From Methanospirillum hungatei (GTDB lineage: Archaea; Halobacteriota; Methanomicrobia; Methanomicrobiales; Methanospirillaceae): a DNA stretch of 14,814 nucleotides. The translations under genes and the position numbers were made by a program. Each line of letters starts with the position of its first letter. Within the stretch, counting starts at the first letter, position 1. Shown piece after piece: positions 7,262 through 14,220 of the stretch. The stretch is taken from assembly GCA_003251955.1 (NCBI GenBank), contig QKDV01000288.1:1-14814 (forward strand), given 5' to 3'. The notes below the pieces were generated by a model. It had not been told where the DNA came from. It worked only from the letters and a program-made list of their open reading frames with translations, and searched no databases.

Positions 7262-7271
7262 GGATATATAG
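7262..7271 (-). promoter_or_regulatory. TATA box of the deoxyhypusine synthase gene
   Basis: The minus strand reads CTATATATCC. Its centre is about 26 bases upstream of ATG 7240, so transcription would start at or next to the start codon (leaderless). No Shine-Dalgarno sequence is present, in agreement with this. Confidence 0.6.
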
Positions 7272-7276
7272 TATAA

Positions 7277-7290
7277 TGGAACAGGTTCCA
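7277..7290. promoter_or_regulatory. Perfect 14-base palindrome just upstream of the dys TATA box
   Basis: TGGAAC-AG-GTTCCA is a perfect inverted repeat with 6-base arms. It ends 6 bases before the TATA box on the minus strand, roughly -37 to -50 from the expected start. That is where a dimeric archaeal activator or repressor could bind. The regulator is unknown. Confidence 0.45.
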
Positions 7291-7350
7291 AAAATCAGAG
7301 TTGCTGTTTACCAACGATTTTGTGTACAGAAGATTGCACAATCAGATTAT

Positions 7351-7360
7351 TAAAAAAAGA
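7351..7360 (-). terminator. T-tract terminator after the CBS gene array
   Basis: Directly after the TGA stop of the last CBS gene the minus strand has seven T residues (7358-7352) followed by an AT-rich stretch. Archaeal RNA polymerase commonly stops at such U-tracts without needing a hairpin. Confidence 0.5.
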
Positions 7361-8140
7361 TCAGAGTGCCTGGATCAGAGACTGGCGGGTCACAATACCG
7401 ACGACCTTGCCATTCTCTGTAACTGGCACACTGCTGAAATTCTTGGTACGCATGAGATCGATAACCTTACTGACAGGTGATCCAATCTCAACGCTCTGTA
7501 CTGATGCAGTCATGATATCCTGCACAAGGATATTGCGGACCTGATGTTCCTGGTGGCGGTCATCGACGGACTCGCGGAACTTCAGAAGGGCGACAGCAAC
7601 ATCAGTTTCAGAGACGATACCGGCCATTTTTCCGTCATTCATGACTACAAACCGGGAGAGATTTTCATCAACCATCTTCCTGCGAAGGTGAACCATTCTC
7701 TCACCGGCCTCGATGAACTGGGCTCGTTCCATGACAGATGCCAGATCTCCATCAGGTTCCATCTTACCGAGAATATCACCAGAATTTACCTGACCGATCA
7801 GTTTGTTGTCTGTATCGTAGACAACCGCGAGTTTGTACCGTTCCTGCAGGAGCGGAATGAGGACATCAATCTCCTGATCATCATAGATGAATGTAAAGTC
7901 ATCATCGACCGTATTGGAAACATGGATTGCAGTCGGTGATACTTCTGAACTGTGCTTTGCACCGAGCTTCTCCACGATTTTGTGACGGGATACAGTACCG
8001 ACTACTTCATCGTTGTGGACCACGATCAACGGGTCCATACCAACATCAAGCATTTTATCCAGTGCATCGGTCACCGGTATCGACTTTGCAACAGTCACCG
8101 GTTTGGACATAACATCCCTGACAAGTATAGTATTGGTCAT
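7361..8140 (-). CDS. Four-CBS-domain protein (CBS array gene 4)
   Basis: A soluble 259-residue protein made almost entirely of CBS motifs, at about residues 8-60, 75-125, 135-188 and 207-259. Each of motifs 1, 3 and 4 opens with a phrase like V-DVMSKPV or V-DIMTASV; the motif ends are VGTVSRHKIV, IGQVNSGDI, AGIVSETDV and VGIVTRQSL. Paired CBS motifs form Bateman modules that commonly bind AMP, ADP, ATP or S-adenosylmethionine. There is no enzymatic, membrane or DNA-binding domain, so it is probably a stand-alone sensor. The start ATG overlaps the preceding CBS gene's stop in ATGA, and AGGAG lies upstream at a suitable distance. Motif 2 is the most divergent. The ligand and partner cannot be read from the sequence. 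Confidence 0.88.
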   Translation of the reverse strand: MTNTILVRDVMSKPVTVAKSIPVTDALDKMLDVGMDPLIVVHNDEVVGTVSRHKIVEKLGAKHSSEVSPTAIHVSNTVDDDFTFIYDDQEIDVLIPLLQERYKLAVVYDTDNKLIGQVNSGDILGKMEPDGDLASVMERAQFIEAGERMVHLRRKMVDENLSRFVVMNDGKMAGIVSETDVAVALLKFRESVDDRHQEHQVRNILVQDIMTASVQSVEIGSPVSKVIDLMRTKNFSSVPVTENGKVVGIVTRQSLIQAL

Positions 8141-8898
8141 AAAATCACTTCTCCTATGATATCATCTCTGGTTATTATTCCTTTTAGTCCCTGTTCATTC
8201 GTGATAATAAGACTAGATATATGCCTTTCTGCCATCTCACGAATAACGTCGCCAGTCCGCGCTGTTTCGTCCATGGTTATCACCGGTGACTTCATAACAT
8301 CTCCAGCCCGGAGTTTTTCGGGCTGAGATCGTCCCTCCTGTGCAAAGGTGAGATCACTTTCAGAGATGATGCCACTCATCGTGCCATCATCACCGGTCAC
8401 AACCACTTTTCCACAACCAGACCGCATCAGATCGATCACATGATCGAGTGAGTGTTCTTCTGTTACCTGCTGTACATCATGCATCACCCCAAATACCGGA
8501 CGATCTAGACTTTTAACAAGCGGAGATCGAATCATATCAGATTTGGTCACCATTCCGAGAACCATTCCCTGATCAATGACAGGAAAACCCGATATCTTAT
8601 GGGTGACCATCAGGACCAGCGCATCATGAATACTACTACCTGGTGATATACTGATGATATCCGGTGTCATAACCGAGGATACCGGATCATTATCAGAAGA
8701 TCTCCGCCGCCATGCAGGATTACGACTCCGCAGCCGATACCCGATATCCTTCTTTGTGATGATTCCAATAGCCCTTTGATCATCTATTACCAGAACCCTG
8801 GAAATATGATGCTTCAACATCAGATTCCTGGCATATGAGATGGTATCATCGGGACGGCATACCCGCACAGGCGAGTTCATCAGATCAGATATCAGCAT
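8137..8898 (-). CDS. Four-CBS-domain protein (CBS array gene 3)
   Basis: A 253-residue protein of four CBS motifs at about residues 1-57, 70-122, 130-185 and 195-250, with nothing else attached. Motif ends are IGIITKKDIG, LGMVTKSDMI, SGIISESDL and KGIITRDDII, the S/T-x-x-D positions that usually contact the ligand ribose. A basic linker (RLRSRNPAWRRRSS, about 55-68) joins the first two motifs. The start ATG follows the stop of the previous CBS gene by 2 bases; its ribosome-binding site is weak, suggesting coupling. Its own stop overlaps the next CBS gene. It likely acts with its neighbours in one complex or in parallel as an adenine-nucleotide sensor, but the target is unknown. Confidence 0.88.
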   Translation of the reverse strand: MLISDLMNSPVRVCRPDDTISYARNLMLKHHISRVLVIDDQRAIGIITKKDIGYRLRSRNPAWRRRSSDNDPVSSVMTPDIISISPGSSIHDALVLMVTHKISGFPVIDQGMVLGMVTKSDMIRSPLVKSLDRPVFGVMHDVQQVTEEHSLDHVIDLMRSGCGKVVVTGDDGTMSGIISESDLTFAQEGRSQPEKLRAGDVMKSPVITMDETARTGDVIREMAERHISSLIITNEQGLKGIITRDDIIGEVIL

Positions 8899-8900
8899 GT

Positions 8901-9776
8901 TTATCGTCCATTCTGCTGTTCGGTTGAGAGAGCCCGGACCAGATCAAACTCAGTCACAAGGCCGGTCAGTCTGCTATTCTCAATAACCGGAAGTGCACCG
9001 ACACCTTTCTCAAGCATTTTACGTGCTGCCTCTGTGATTGTTTTATCAGGCTCGATCGTGTACAGGTTTCCATTTACAAGATCCCTGACCGGCTTTGACA
9101 TTACATCTTCAACGTGACCGGTAACCAGACTCTCAAACACCTTACCAGAACCGATGTACCGTACAATGTCCGTGGCGGTGATGATCCCGAATACGACATC
9201 GTTTTTCACGATCGGCAGCCGCCTGAACTGGTGGCTGGTCATCACTTTGGTTACCATCGAGAGCGGACAATCAGGCTCCTGTACGAGGAGGGAGGAGGTC
9301 ATTACATCACTGACTTTAAGTGTACTGAATGTTCTGCAGAGCAGTTTGAGTACATCGCGTTCAGTGACGATGCCTGTGAGAACCCCCTCCTCATCAACGA
9401 TCGGTATCCCGCCGATACGATCTTGAAGTATGATCTGGATCACTTCAGTCAGGTTAGCATGAGGAGGCAAAGTCCTGACATCGGGCTTCATGATCCTGCT
9501 GACGCTCTCGTTGATCGCAGCCAGGAAATTGCCATCATGCTTAACGTTGATGAGTTTGAATTTCTCTCCACCACCAAGGAAATCCACCACGTCACGGGCG
9601 GTGAGAATCCCTTTGAGACGATGTGTCCCAGGATCAACGATTGGCAGACGTCGGACACCCCATTCAGTGAGGGTCTCAATAGCGCCAATGATCCTCATTG
9701 TCTGGGGAGCTGAGATCACCTGTCTTGTTGCAATTGAAAGAACTGTACCTGGATCATTGTCATGTCTAGCGTGCAT
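8901..9776 (-). CDS. Four-CBS-domain protein (CBS array gene 2)
   Basis: A protein of 291 residues from ATG 9776 (a TTG two codons upstream is possible but unlikely). CBS motifs are at about 13-70, 90-147, 153-208 and 222-285. The segment FLGGGEKFKLINVKHDGNFLAAINESVSRIM links motifs 1 and 2; a linker of this kind recurs in archaeal CBS proteins. Ligand-type ends are KGILTARDVV, TGIVTERDVL, FGIITATDIV and TGLVTEFDLV, all with the conserved aspartate, so all four half-sites look competent. It follows gene 1 of the array after a 95-base gap, which may contain its own start signal, although I see no convincing TATA box. No Shine-Dalgarno sequence is evident. Function beyond ligand sensing is unknown. 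Confidence 0.88.
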   Translation of the reverse strand: MHARHDNDPGTVLSIATRQVISAPQTMRIIGAIETLTEWGVRRLPIVDPGTHRLKGILTARDVVDFLGGGEKFKLINVKHDGNFLAAINESVSRIMKPDVRTLPPHANLTEVIQIILQDRIGGIPIVDEEGVLTGIVTERDVLKLLCRTFSTLKVSDVMTSSLLVQEPDCPLSMVTKVMTSHQFRRLPIVKNDVVFGIITATDIVRYIGSGKVFESLVTGHVEDVMSKPVRDLVNGNLYTIEPDKTITEAARKMLEKGVGALPVIENSRLTGLVTEFDLVRALSTEQQNGR

Positions 9777-9871
9777 AATCAATCTGATATTTGAGAAATG
9801 TGATCATCCATCCGTTACCTTTGGACTGGTCCCGGTCTTTTTGAAAAACCGTAGGGATGGAGTTATTCTGG

Positions 9872-10438
9872 TCAGAGGCGATCTTCTTCACTGCAGAAGG
9901 AACAGATAAGAGACCCGTCAACATTCCTAAGGTCATCAGACATCCTCCCGCATCTGCTGCACATTCCTGAAGAGAGATCCTTGGTCTGATTGATTACAAC
10001 GAGTTCACTCATAAGCTCGTTGATCTCAGTCGAGACAGCTACTATGTCCCTAACACTCACAATCCCGATGACAATCCCCTTATCATTAATGATAGGCAGA
10101 CGGCGAACACGGTTCTTAATCATAAGATGAGCCGCATCCTCCACTGTTTTATCTGCATGGAGTGTAATGAGCGGGGATGTCATGATCTCATAGACATGAG
10201 CCTCACTCGGCTTGATGTCTTTAGCCACAACTTTACAGTTGAGATCCTGTTCAGTCACGATACCGACGGCAACATTCTCCTTTAGTACAATACAGCTACC
10301 GGAGGGATCTTTGTTGCACATCTTACGTGCTGCATCTGCAACCGTTGCTCTATAATCGATGGTTTTCGGGTTCCTTCGCATAATGTCCCGCACGGACACC
10401 TTGGTGTCGAGCTGGATCTTTTCATTAGCGTATGTCAT
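9872..10438 (-). CDS. Two-CBS-domain protein with C-terminal zinc-ribbon-like tail (CBS array gene 1)
   Basis: A 188-residue protein: one Bateman module with CBS motifs at about residues 13-70 and 80-138 (ends VGIVTEQDL and IGIVSVRDIV), then a linker and a small domain with C160-x2-C163 and C179-x2-C182, which should bind zinc. The tail could bind nucleic acid or a protein partner, making this the likeliest output member of the array; that is inference. ATG 10438 is chosen because GAGGTG lies 5 bases upstream; a GTG three codons earlier overlaps that signal. The gene is the first of the array and diverges from the OapA/ArvA GTPase operon across a gap of about 210 bases. Confidence 0.9.
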   Translation of the reverse strand: MTYANEKIQLDTKVSVRDIMRRNPKTIDYRATVADAARKMCNKDPSGSCIVLKENVAVGIVTEQDLNCKVVAKDIKPSEAHVYEIMTSPLITLHADKTVEDAAHLMIKNRVRRLPIINDKGIVIGIVSVRDIVAVSTEINELMSELVVINQTKDLSSGMCSRCGRMSDDLRNVDGSLICSFCSEEDRL

Positions 10439-10650
10439 GGCGTTCACCTCTGTGATACCCGGGCAGATGCATCCAATCAGTTAATCATCCGGTTCAGATA
10501 TTAATCCATCGGTCACGATTTTTCAGAAAGAATTGTAAACACAAGTTCAGGAGGATAACAACAATAATAATCCCTTCAGATCATACCCTTACAGAAGGAA
10601 CTCCGGATTTGCAGGAGTAATTACCGCTTCTGCCGGCCAGGATGATACAT
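10439..10650. promoter_or_regulatory. Divergent intergenic region between CBS array and oapABC/arvABC
   Basis: The region must hold promoters for both directions. For the minus strand, TTAATATCT (around 10497-10505) is a possible TATA box that would start transcription near 10472. For the plus strand, the AT-rich AATAATAAT (10562-10570) is a weak candidate. A strong Shine-Dalgarno-like AGGAGG at 10549-10554 has no start codon at a suitable distance. No convincing small ORF or tRNA is present. Confidence 0.45.
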
Positions 10651-11280
10651 ATGGGACTGAGTCAGACCTTCTCCAAAATCCTAACAAACCTATTCCATAA
10701 AAAGACATCCCGGATTGGAATTTATGGACCTCCAAATGCAGGAAAGACAACTCTGGCAAATAGGATCGCAAAAGAGTGGTCAACAGGAGTTGAAGGGACA
10801 GTAAGTGAGATCCCTCATGAAACCAGACGGGCGCTCCGTGCAGAAAATATCACGATCACCGGAGGGAATGGGAGATCAATTACCATCGACATTGTTGATA
10901 CTCCGGGAGTTACAACAAAGATCGATTACAACGAGTTCATTGAGTACGGAATTGCCCGTGATGAGGCAATAGACAGGGCACGGGAGGCTACAGAAGGAGT
11001 AGCAGAGGCGATGCACTGGCTTAGGGAAGATATCGACGGAGTGATCTATATGATGGATGCTACTGCCGATCCCTTTGCGCAGGTAAATATCATGATGGTC
11101 GGTATCATCGAGAGCAGGCATCTTCCGGTTGTAATCGCTGCAAACAAGACTGACCTGCCTGATGCATCCCCACAGCGGATCAAGACCGCATTCCCACAAC
11201 ATCCGGTTGTCCCGATATCCTCATTAACCGGAACAAAGGTGGAAGATCTCTATGAAGAGATGATAAGGGCATTTCGGTGA
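10651..11280 (+). CDS. arvA: Era-like small GTPase, OapA/ArvA family (vesicle formation)
   Basis: A 209-residue single-domain GTPase. Visible motifs are the P-loop GPPNAGKTT (26-34), DTPG (83-86), NKTD (165-168) and SSLTG (190-194); the likely switch I holds EGTVSEIPHETR (48-59). A short amphipathic N-terminal helix (FSKILTNLFHKK, 7-18) could touch membranes. With the next two genes it forms the conserved archaeal trio first noted beside the Haloferax volcanii replication origin (oapABC) and renamed arvABC after the GTPase was linked to extracellular vesicle formation. ATG 10651 is preferred over ATG 10642 because AGGAT lies 8 bases upstream of it. A GTGA links its end to the next gene. Family assignment is firm; a role in vesicles here is by homology. 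Confidence 0.88.
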   Translation: MGLSQTFSKILTNLFHKKTSRIGIYGPPNAGKTTLANRIAKEWSTGVEGTVSEIPHETRRALRAENITITGGNGRSITIDIVDTPGVTTKIDYNEFIEYGIARDEAIDRAREATEGVAEAMHWLREDIDGVIYMMDATADPFAQVNIMMVGIIESRHLPVVIAANKTDLPDASPQRIKTAFPQHPVVPISSLTGTKVEDLYEEMIRAFR

Positions 11281-11285
11281 CAAAC

Positions 11286-11648
11286 ATGCAGGGCGTTCAA
11301 ATCGATCTGATATCTGCAGAACGGCTCTCAAAGATGCCATCCATGGAGAAGATCCGTCTGATCCTGGACAAAGTCAGGGATGGAACTATCGTTATTCTTG
11401 AATCAGGACTCTCACCAGACGAACAGAGTTCCTTAATCGAGATGACGATGCAGGAGATTCTGCCGGATGGATTCTCAGGGATCGAGATCGAGACATATCC
11501 TTCAAAGCAAAAGAGCGGTGGAATGCTCTCCCGTCTTGTCCGTGGTGAGAATGATTTTCGAAGATTGACAGTAATTGGACCTGCAAATCAACTCAGGATG
11601 ATCAGGCGTGATCGTGACTTCATCAGTGCCTGGATCTCATCCAGGTGA
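11286..11648 (+). CDS. arvB: OapB/ArvB family protein (DUF2073)
   Basis: A 120-residue soluble protein starting MQGVQIDLISAERL, the typical beginning of the family; SMEKIRLILDKVRDGTIVILESGL and the GIEIETYP segment are further conserved parts. No catalytic motif is recognisable, and the function is unknown apart from its constant pairing with the GTPase, so it may regulate or scaffold it. The GTPase stop codon sits inside a GGTGA ribosome-binding sequence 5 bases before this ATG. A GTG at 11277 that overlaps the stop (GTGA) is an alternative start giving 123 residues. Confidence 0.85.
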   Translation: MQGVQIDLISAERLSKMPSMEKIRLILDKVRDGTIVILESGLSPDEQSSLIEMTMQEILPDGFSGIEIETYPSKQKSGGMLSRLVRGENDFRRLTVIGPANQLRMIRRDRDFISAWISSR

Positions 11649-11650
11649 TC

Positions 11651-12046
11651 ATGCCACACATCTGCCTCCGGTGCAAAACCCGCCTCGAAGCGGCCCCTGG
11701 TCTGGCCCCCCGCTGTCCTACATGCGGGGGAACCAGGTTTGCTTTTGAATCGCCACGAAAGGCTGAAGCAGAAAAAACAACCCAGCCCGAACAGGTCTCA
11801 CAGGAAAAACCAGAAAATGCCATAGTGGCCGACTGTCTCTCTGATGAATGCGGGCCCCTTTCTGAAAAGCCAACAGAGCCGTTGAGTCCTGAATCTGTTG
11901 AAAGTATTCGGATCGTTGAGCCGGGAAAATACGACTTGAATCTGCTCAAACTAGCTGAATCTGACGATCGTGTAATTCAGGTAGGAAAGAACGGAAACTT
12001 CAGGCTTGATCTTCATTCAATGATTAGAGAGAAAAAAAAGCGTTAA
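11651..12046 (+). CDS. arvC: OapC/ArvC family zinc-ribbon protein
   Basis: A 131-residue protein with an N-terminal zinc ribbon (C5-x2-C8 and C22-x2-C25), a low-complexity linker rich in Glu, Pro, Ser and Lys (about 33-85), and a C-terminal conserved segment with PGKYDLNLLKLAESDDRVIQVGKNGNFRLDL. This layout matches the third member of the oapABC/arvABC operon. Its role is unknown; the ribbon and tail separated by a flexible linker suggest an adaptor. The start ATG 11651 follows AGGTGATC, which overlaps the arvB stop, the same arrangement as at the arvA-arvB junction; GTG 11645 is the alternative. It ends convergently 18 bases from aIF1. Confidence 0.85.
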   Translation: MPHICLRCKTRLEAAPGLAPRCPTCGGTRFAFESPRKAEAEKTTQPEQVSQEKPENAIVADCLSDECGPLSEKPTEPLSPESVESIRIVEPGKYDLNLLKLAESDDRVIQVGKNGNFRLDLHSMIREKKKR

Positions 12047-12051
12047 AATAT

Positions 12052-12065
12052 ACGGGTATGCCCGT
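12052..12065. terminator. Small hairpin between convergent arvC and aIF1 genes
   Basis: ACGGG (12052-12056), loop TATG and CCCGT (12061-12065) form a perfect 5-bp stem that fills the 18-base gap and touches the aIF1 stop codon. Because it reads the same from both sides it could mark the 3' end of both transcripts. T-tracts are lacking, so the call is tentative. Confidence 0.4.
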
Positions 12066-12370
12066 TATGTGATATTGTCCACCGCGTACCCTTTGCCTGC
12101 TAGCAGATCGATAACCCGGTCACGGTGATTTCCCTGTAGTTCAATTGAGCTCTCTTTCACAGTGCCTCCACAGGCAAGTTTACTCTTCATGAACTTGGAA
12201 AGGTCTTCGAGATCGATGTCAGTCGGATCGAGCCCCTCGATCACGGTCACTTCTTTCCCGTAACGACGTTTGTTGACCTTAACGTTAATTCTCTGCTGTT
12301 CTTTTGCAACTTCTTCACAAATACACAGTTCTTTTGGCAGCCCGCAGATGGAGCAAATACCACCATTCAT
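12065..12370 (-). CDS. Translation initiation factor aIF1 (SUI1/eIF1 homologue)
   Basis: A 101-residue factor that monitors start-codon selection on the small subunit. Its SUI1 domain spans about residues 28-101 with [28 protein letters not shown] and [18 protein letters not shown], all diagnostic. The N-terminus bears a four-cysteine knuckle (C6, C9, C16, C18; [13 protein letters not shown]), common in euryarchaeal aIF1 and probably zinc-binding. GGGAGAT lies about 10 bases upstream of the ATG. It is transcribed alone, diverging from cobyric acid synthase and converging on arvC. Confidence 0.95.
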   Translation of the reverse strand: MNGGICSICGLPKELCICEEVAKEQQRINVKVNKRRYGKEVTVIEGLDPTDIDLEDLSKFMKSKLACGGTVKESSIELQGNHRDRVIDLLAGKGYAVDNIT

Positions 12371-12500
12371 TACTATACCATCTCCCGTTTTGTTATTAAA
12401 GCCTTTTTATTGTCCGGTATCAAAACAAATCCATTTATAACCGAGATTGTAGAAGTCAGGTAATGGGAGATTATTACTCTGTCCATCCAACGTAACGATC
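12371..12500. promoter_or_regulatory. Divergent promoter region of aIF1 and cobyric acid synthase
   Basis: On the plus strand ATTTATAAC (12433-12441) is a good TATA box; transcription would start near 12462, leaving a leader of about 40 bases. That leader holds a small GTAAT/ATTAC inverted repeat (12460-12477) and no clear Shine-Dalgarno sequence. On the minus strand AATAAAAAGG and CTTTAATAA (around 12393-12411) are competing TATA candidates for aIF1. No cobalamin riboswitch can be made out. Confidence 0.45.
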
Positions 12501-13934
12501 ATGTCTATCATGGTCCTCGGTACAGCCTCTCACGTAGGTAAGAGTACCGTGGTTACCGCCATCTGCAGATCACTCCTCCGGCGTTCAGTCAGGCATGCAC
12601 CATTCAAATCTCAGAACATGAGCCTGAACTCATATGTAACCCATGATGGAGGTGAAATCGGGATAGCCCAGGCAATGCAGGCGATGGCTGCTGGCCTGGA
12701 GCCTGAGATCGCTATGAATCCGATCCTGCTCAAACCAAAAGGGGATCAGACTTCCCAGATAGTGCTCATGGGCAGGCCATACCGCGATGTCAAAGCCTCC
12801 TCATATTACCAGGAAACCGATCGTCTGCTTGAAACCGCCATGGAGGCTGCAGGTATGCTACTTAATCGGTACGGTCACCTTGTCATCGAAGGAGCAGGAG
12901 GTGCAGCCGAGGTAAACCTCTACTCCCGCGACATTGCAAATATCAGGCTTGCAAGACGGCTCAGATATCCGATCATCCTGGTCGCAGATATTGAACGCGG
13001 AGGTGTTTTTGCCCAAGTATATGGAACAATATCACTTCTTCCTGATGATATCAGACCTCTTGTATGTGGTATCATCATCAACAAGTTCAGGGGAGACCCA
13101 AGCCTCTTTAATGAAGGGATCGCGATAATTGAGGATATCTGCAAGGTCCCTGTCCTCGGGCTTGTTCCGGCAACAGACATTGCAATCCCTAGTGAAGACT
13201 CACTCTCTTTGAAAGACAAAAAGACAGGGCCATCGCCGGTGAAAATTGCTATAATTCATCTCCCGCGGATATCCAACTTTACTGATTTTGAGCTCCTGGA
13301 ACGTCATGCATCAGTCACATATGTGCTTCCTGGACACCAGCTCGATGAATACGATGCAATCATCATTCCAGGAACAAAGAATACCGTAGATGACCTTGAG
13401 GTTATCCAGACATCAGGCACTGTTGACCAGATAAGAGATGCACGAAGAAAGGGAGTCCCGGTAATCGGAATCTGTGGAGGATACCAGATGCTCTGTACTA
13501 CGATCATCGATTCAGGAGTGGAGTCATGTGAAGGTGAGTATGAGGGGATCGGACTTATCGAAGGAACAACGAGGTTCACGGGGTATGAGAAGACTACCAC
13601 TCAGGTAACCCGCTCCTCATCTGGAGTAGGCCCTATCCTCTCTAAAATATCGACAGTGAAGGGATACGAGATCCACATGGGAGATACCGAGCATCCGGGA
13701 GTTCAGGGGGCATTTCAGGATGAGGGAGCAGTCTCTGGAGACGGGCTTGTTATCGGAACCTATATGCACGGCCTGTTCACCAATCCTGGAGCAGTCACAG
13801 CCCTTATCTCATATCTCTACGAACAGAAAGGAGTCACATGGAGTTCACATGATGAAGAAGAAGACCCGTTTGATACTCTGGCCGAACATTTTGAGAAATA
13901 TGTCAGGTTTGATGAGATCCTAAAATATTTTTAA
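12501..13934 (+). CDS. cbiP: Cobyric acid synthase (glutamine-hydrolysing)
   Basis: Amidates side chains b, d, e and g of adenosylcobyrinic acid a,c-diamide, using glutamine and ATP, in cobalamin synthesis; methanogens need corrinoids for methyl transfer. The 477-residue protein has an N-terminal dethiobiotin-synthetase-like P-loop domain (GTASHVGKS, 7-15; SQNMSLNS, 37-44; [12 protein letters not shown], 129-140) and a C-terminal class I glutamine amidotransferase domain from about 248, with nucleophile C325 in GICGGYQ, GYEIHMG (388-394) and catalytic H423 in YMHGLF. Length and both active sites are complete. Start ATG 12501 fits the family N-terminus; the internal Met at residue 4 is possible. 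No other cobalamin gene is nearby. A T-rich stretch at its end probably stops transcription. Confidence 0.96.
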   Translation: MSIMVLGTASHVGKSTVVTAICRSLLRRSVRHAPFKSQNMSLNSYVTHDGGEIGIAQAMQAMAAGLEPEIAMNPILLKPKGDQTSQIVLMGRPYRDVKASSYYQETDRLLETAMEAAGMLLNRYGHLVIEGAGGAAEVNLYSRDIANIRLARRLRYPIILVADIERGGVFAQVYGTISLLPDDIRPLVCGIIINKFRGDPSLFNEGIAIIEDICKVPVLGLVPATDIAIPSEDSLSLKDKKTGPSPVKIAIIHLPRISNFTDFELLERHASVTYVLPGHQLDEYDAIIIPGTKNTVDDLEVIQTSGTVDQIRDARRKGVPVIGICGGYQMLCTTIIDSGVESCEGEYEGIGLIEGTTRFTGYEKTTTQVTRSSSGVGPILSKISTVKGYEIHMGDTEHPGVQGAFQDEGAVSGDGLVIGTYMHGLFTNPGAVTALISYLYEQKGVTWSSHDEEEDPFDTLAEHFEKYVRFDEILKYF

Positions 13935-13941
13935 TAAAAAA
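13928..13941. terminator. T-tracts on both strands between cbiP and a convergent gene
   Basis: The plus strand has TTTTT (13928-13932) running into the cbiP stop codon, and the minus strand has six T residues (13941-13936) about 15 bases after the stop of the small cysteine protein gene. Convergent archaeal genes often end at such paired U-tracts. Confidence 0.45.
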
Positions 13942-13956
13942 CTGGGAGTCAGAGAC

Positions 13957-14220
13957 CTATCCGATGATATTCATAATACTGCGAAATCCTTCTGATGAGA
14001 GATCATCACATATGACTGCCTCAACTTTTGTGAGATCAACCTCTTCACTTGTGCGCTGAAGGGTACAGTATGCCCGGGCAGGTGAGGGAACCTCCTTTCC
14101 TGCCACCCTGAACCGTACCGAATGAGCACAAAAACGGCAGTGATCTAGATCCTCCCTCTTTGAAGGAAGACAATCAACACGCCCATTCTCTACAGGCAGA
14201 TTGCGTACCGGACGGCTCAC
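13957..14220 (-). CDS. Small five-cysteine protein of unknown function
   Basis: I do not recognise this 87-residue protein. It has cysteines at 17, 28, 31, 52 and 71, with an HCRFCAHS motif (CxxC at 28 and 31) followed by YC (52) and IC (71). Four of them could hold zinc or a 4Fe-4S cluster. No signal peptide or membrane segment is seen. It begins with GTG (14220-14218) overlapping the TGA of the upstream gene (GTGA), with GGTGGTGA about 5 bases upstream; there is no internal Met near the N-terminus. This tight coupling indicates that it works with the upstream coiled-coil protein. It ends with TAG and converges on cbiP. Confidence 0.75.
   Translation of the reverse strand: MSRPVRNLPVENGRVDCLPSKREDLDHCRFCAHSVRFRVAGKEVPSPARAYCTLQRTSEEVDLTKVEAVICDDLSSEGFRSIMNIIG

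Noticed and set aside
7332..7343. 12-base palindrome GATTG-CA-CAATC after the CBS array
   Set aside because: It lies downstream of the T-tract rather than before it and about 90 bases from the dys start. Short palindromes of this size are expected by chance.
9114..9713. Plus-strand open frame of 199 codons antisense to a CBS protein gene
   Set aside because: The minus-strand frame has four clear CBS motifs; the plus-strand translation resembles no family and lacks a start context.
9833..9851. Imperfect inverted repeat CGGTCTTTTTGAAAAACCG between CBS array genes 1 and 2 as a terminator
   Set aside because: The stem has a mismatch and a very small loop, and the T-run lies inside the stem rather than after it. 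It cannot be told apart from an AT-rich spacer.
10549..10570. Strong AGGAGG ribosome-binding-like sequence in the CBS/arvA gap, hinting at a small gene
   Set aside because: No ATG, GTG or TTG occurs at a workable distance; the next TTG is followed within three codons by a stop. I see no coding sequence.
12421..12500. Cobalamin riboswitch ahead of cbiP
   Set aside because: The expected leader is only about 40 bases, far too short for a B12 riboswitch, and no B12-box-like sequence is seen.
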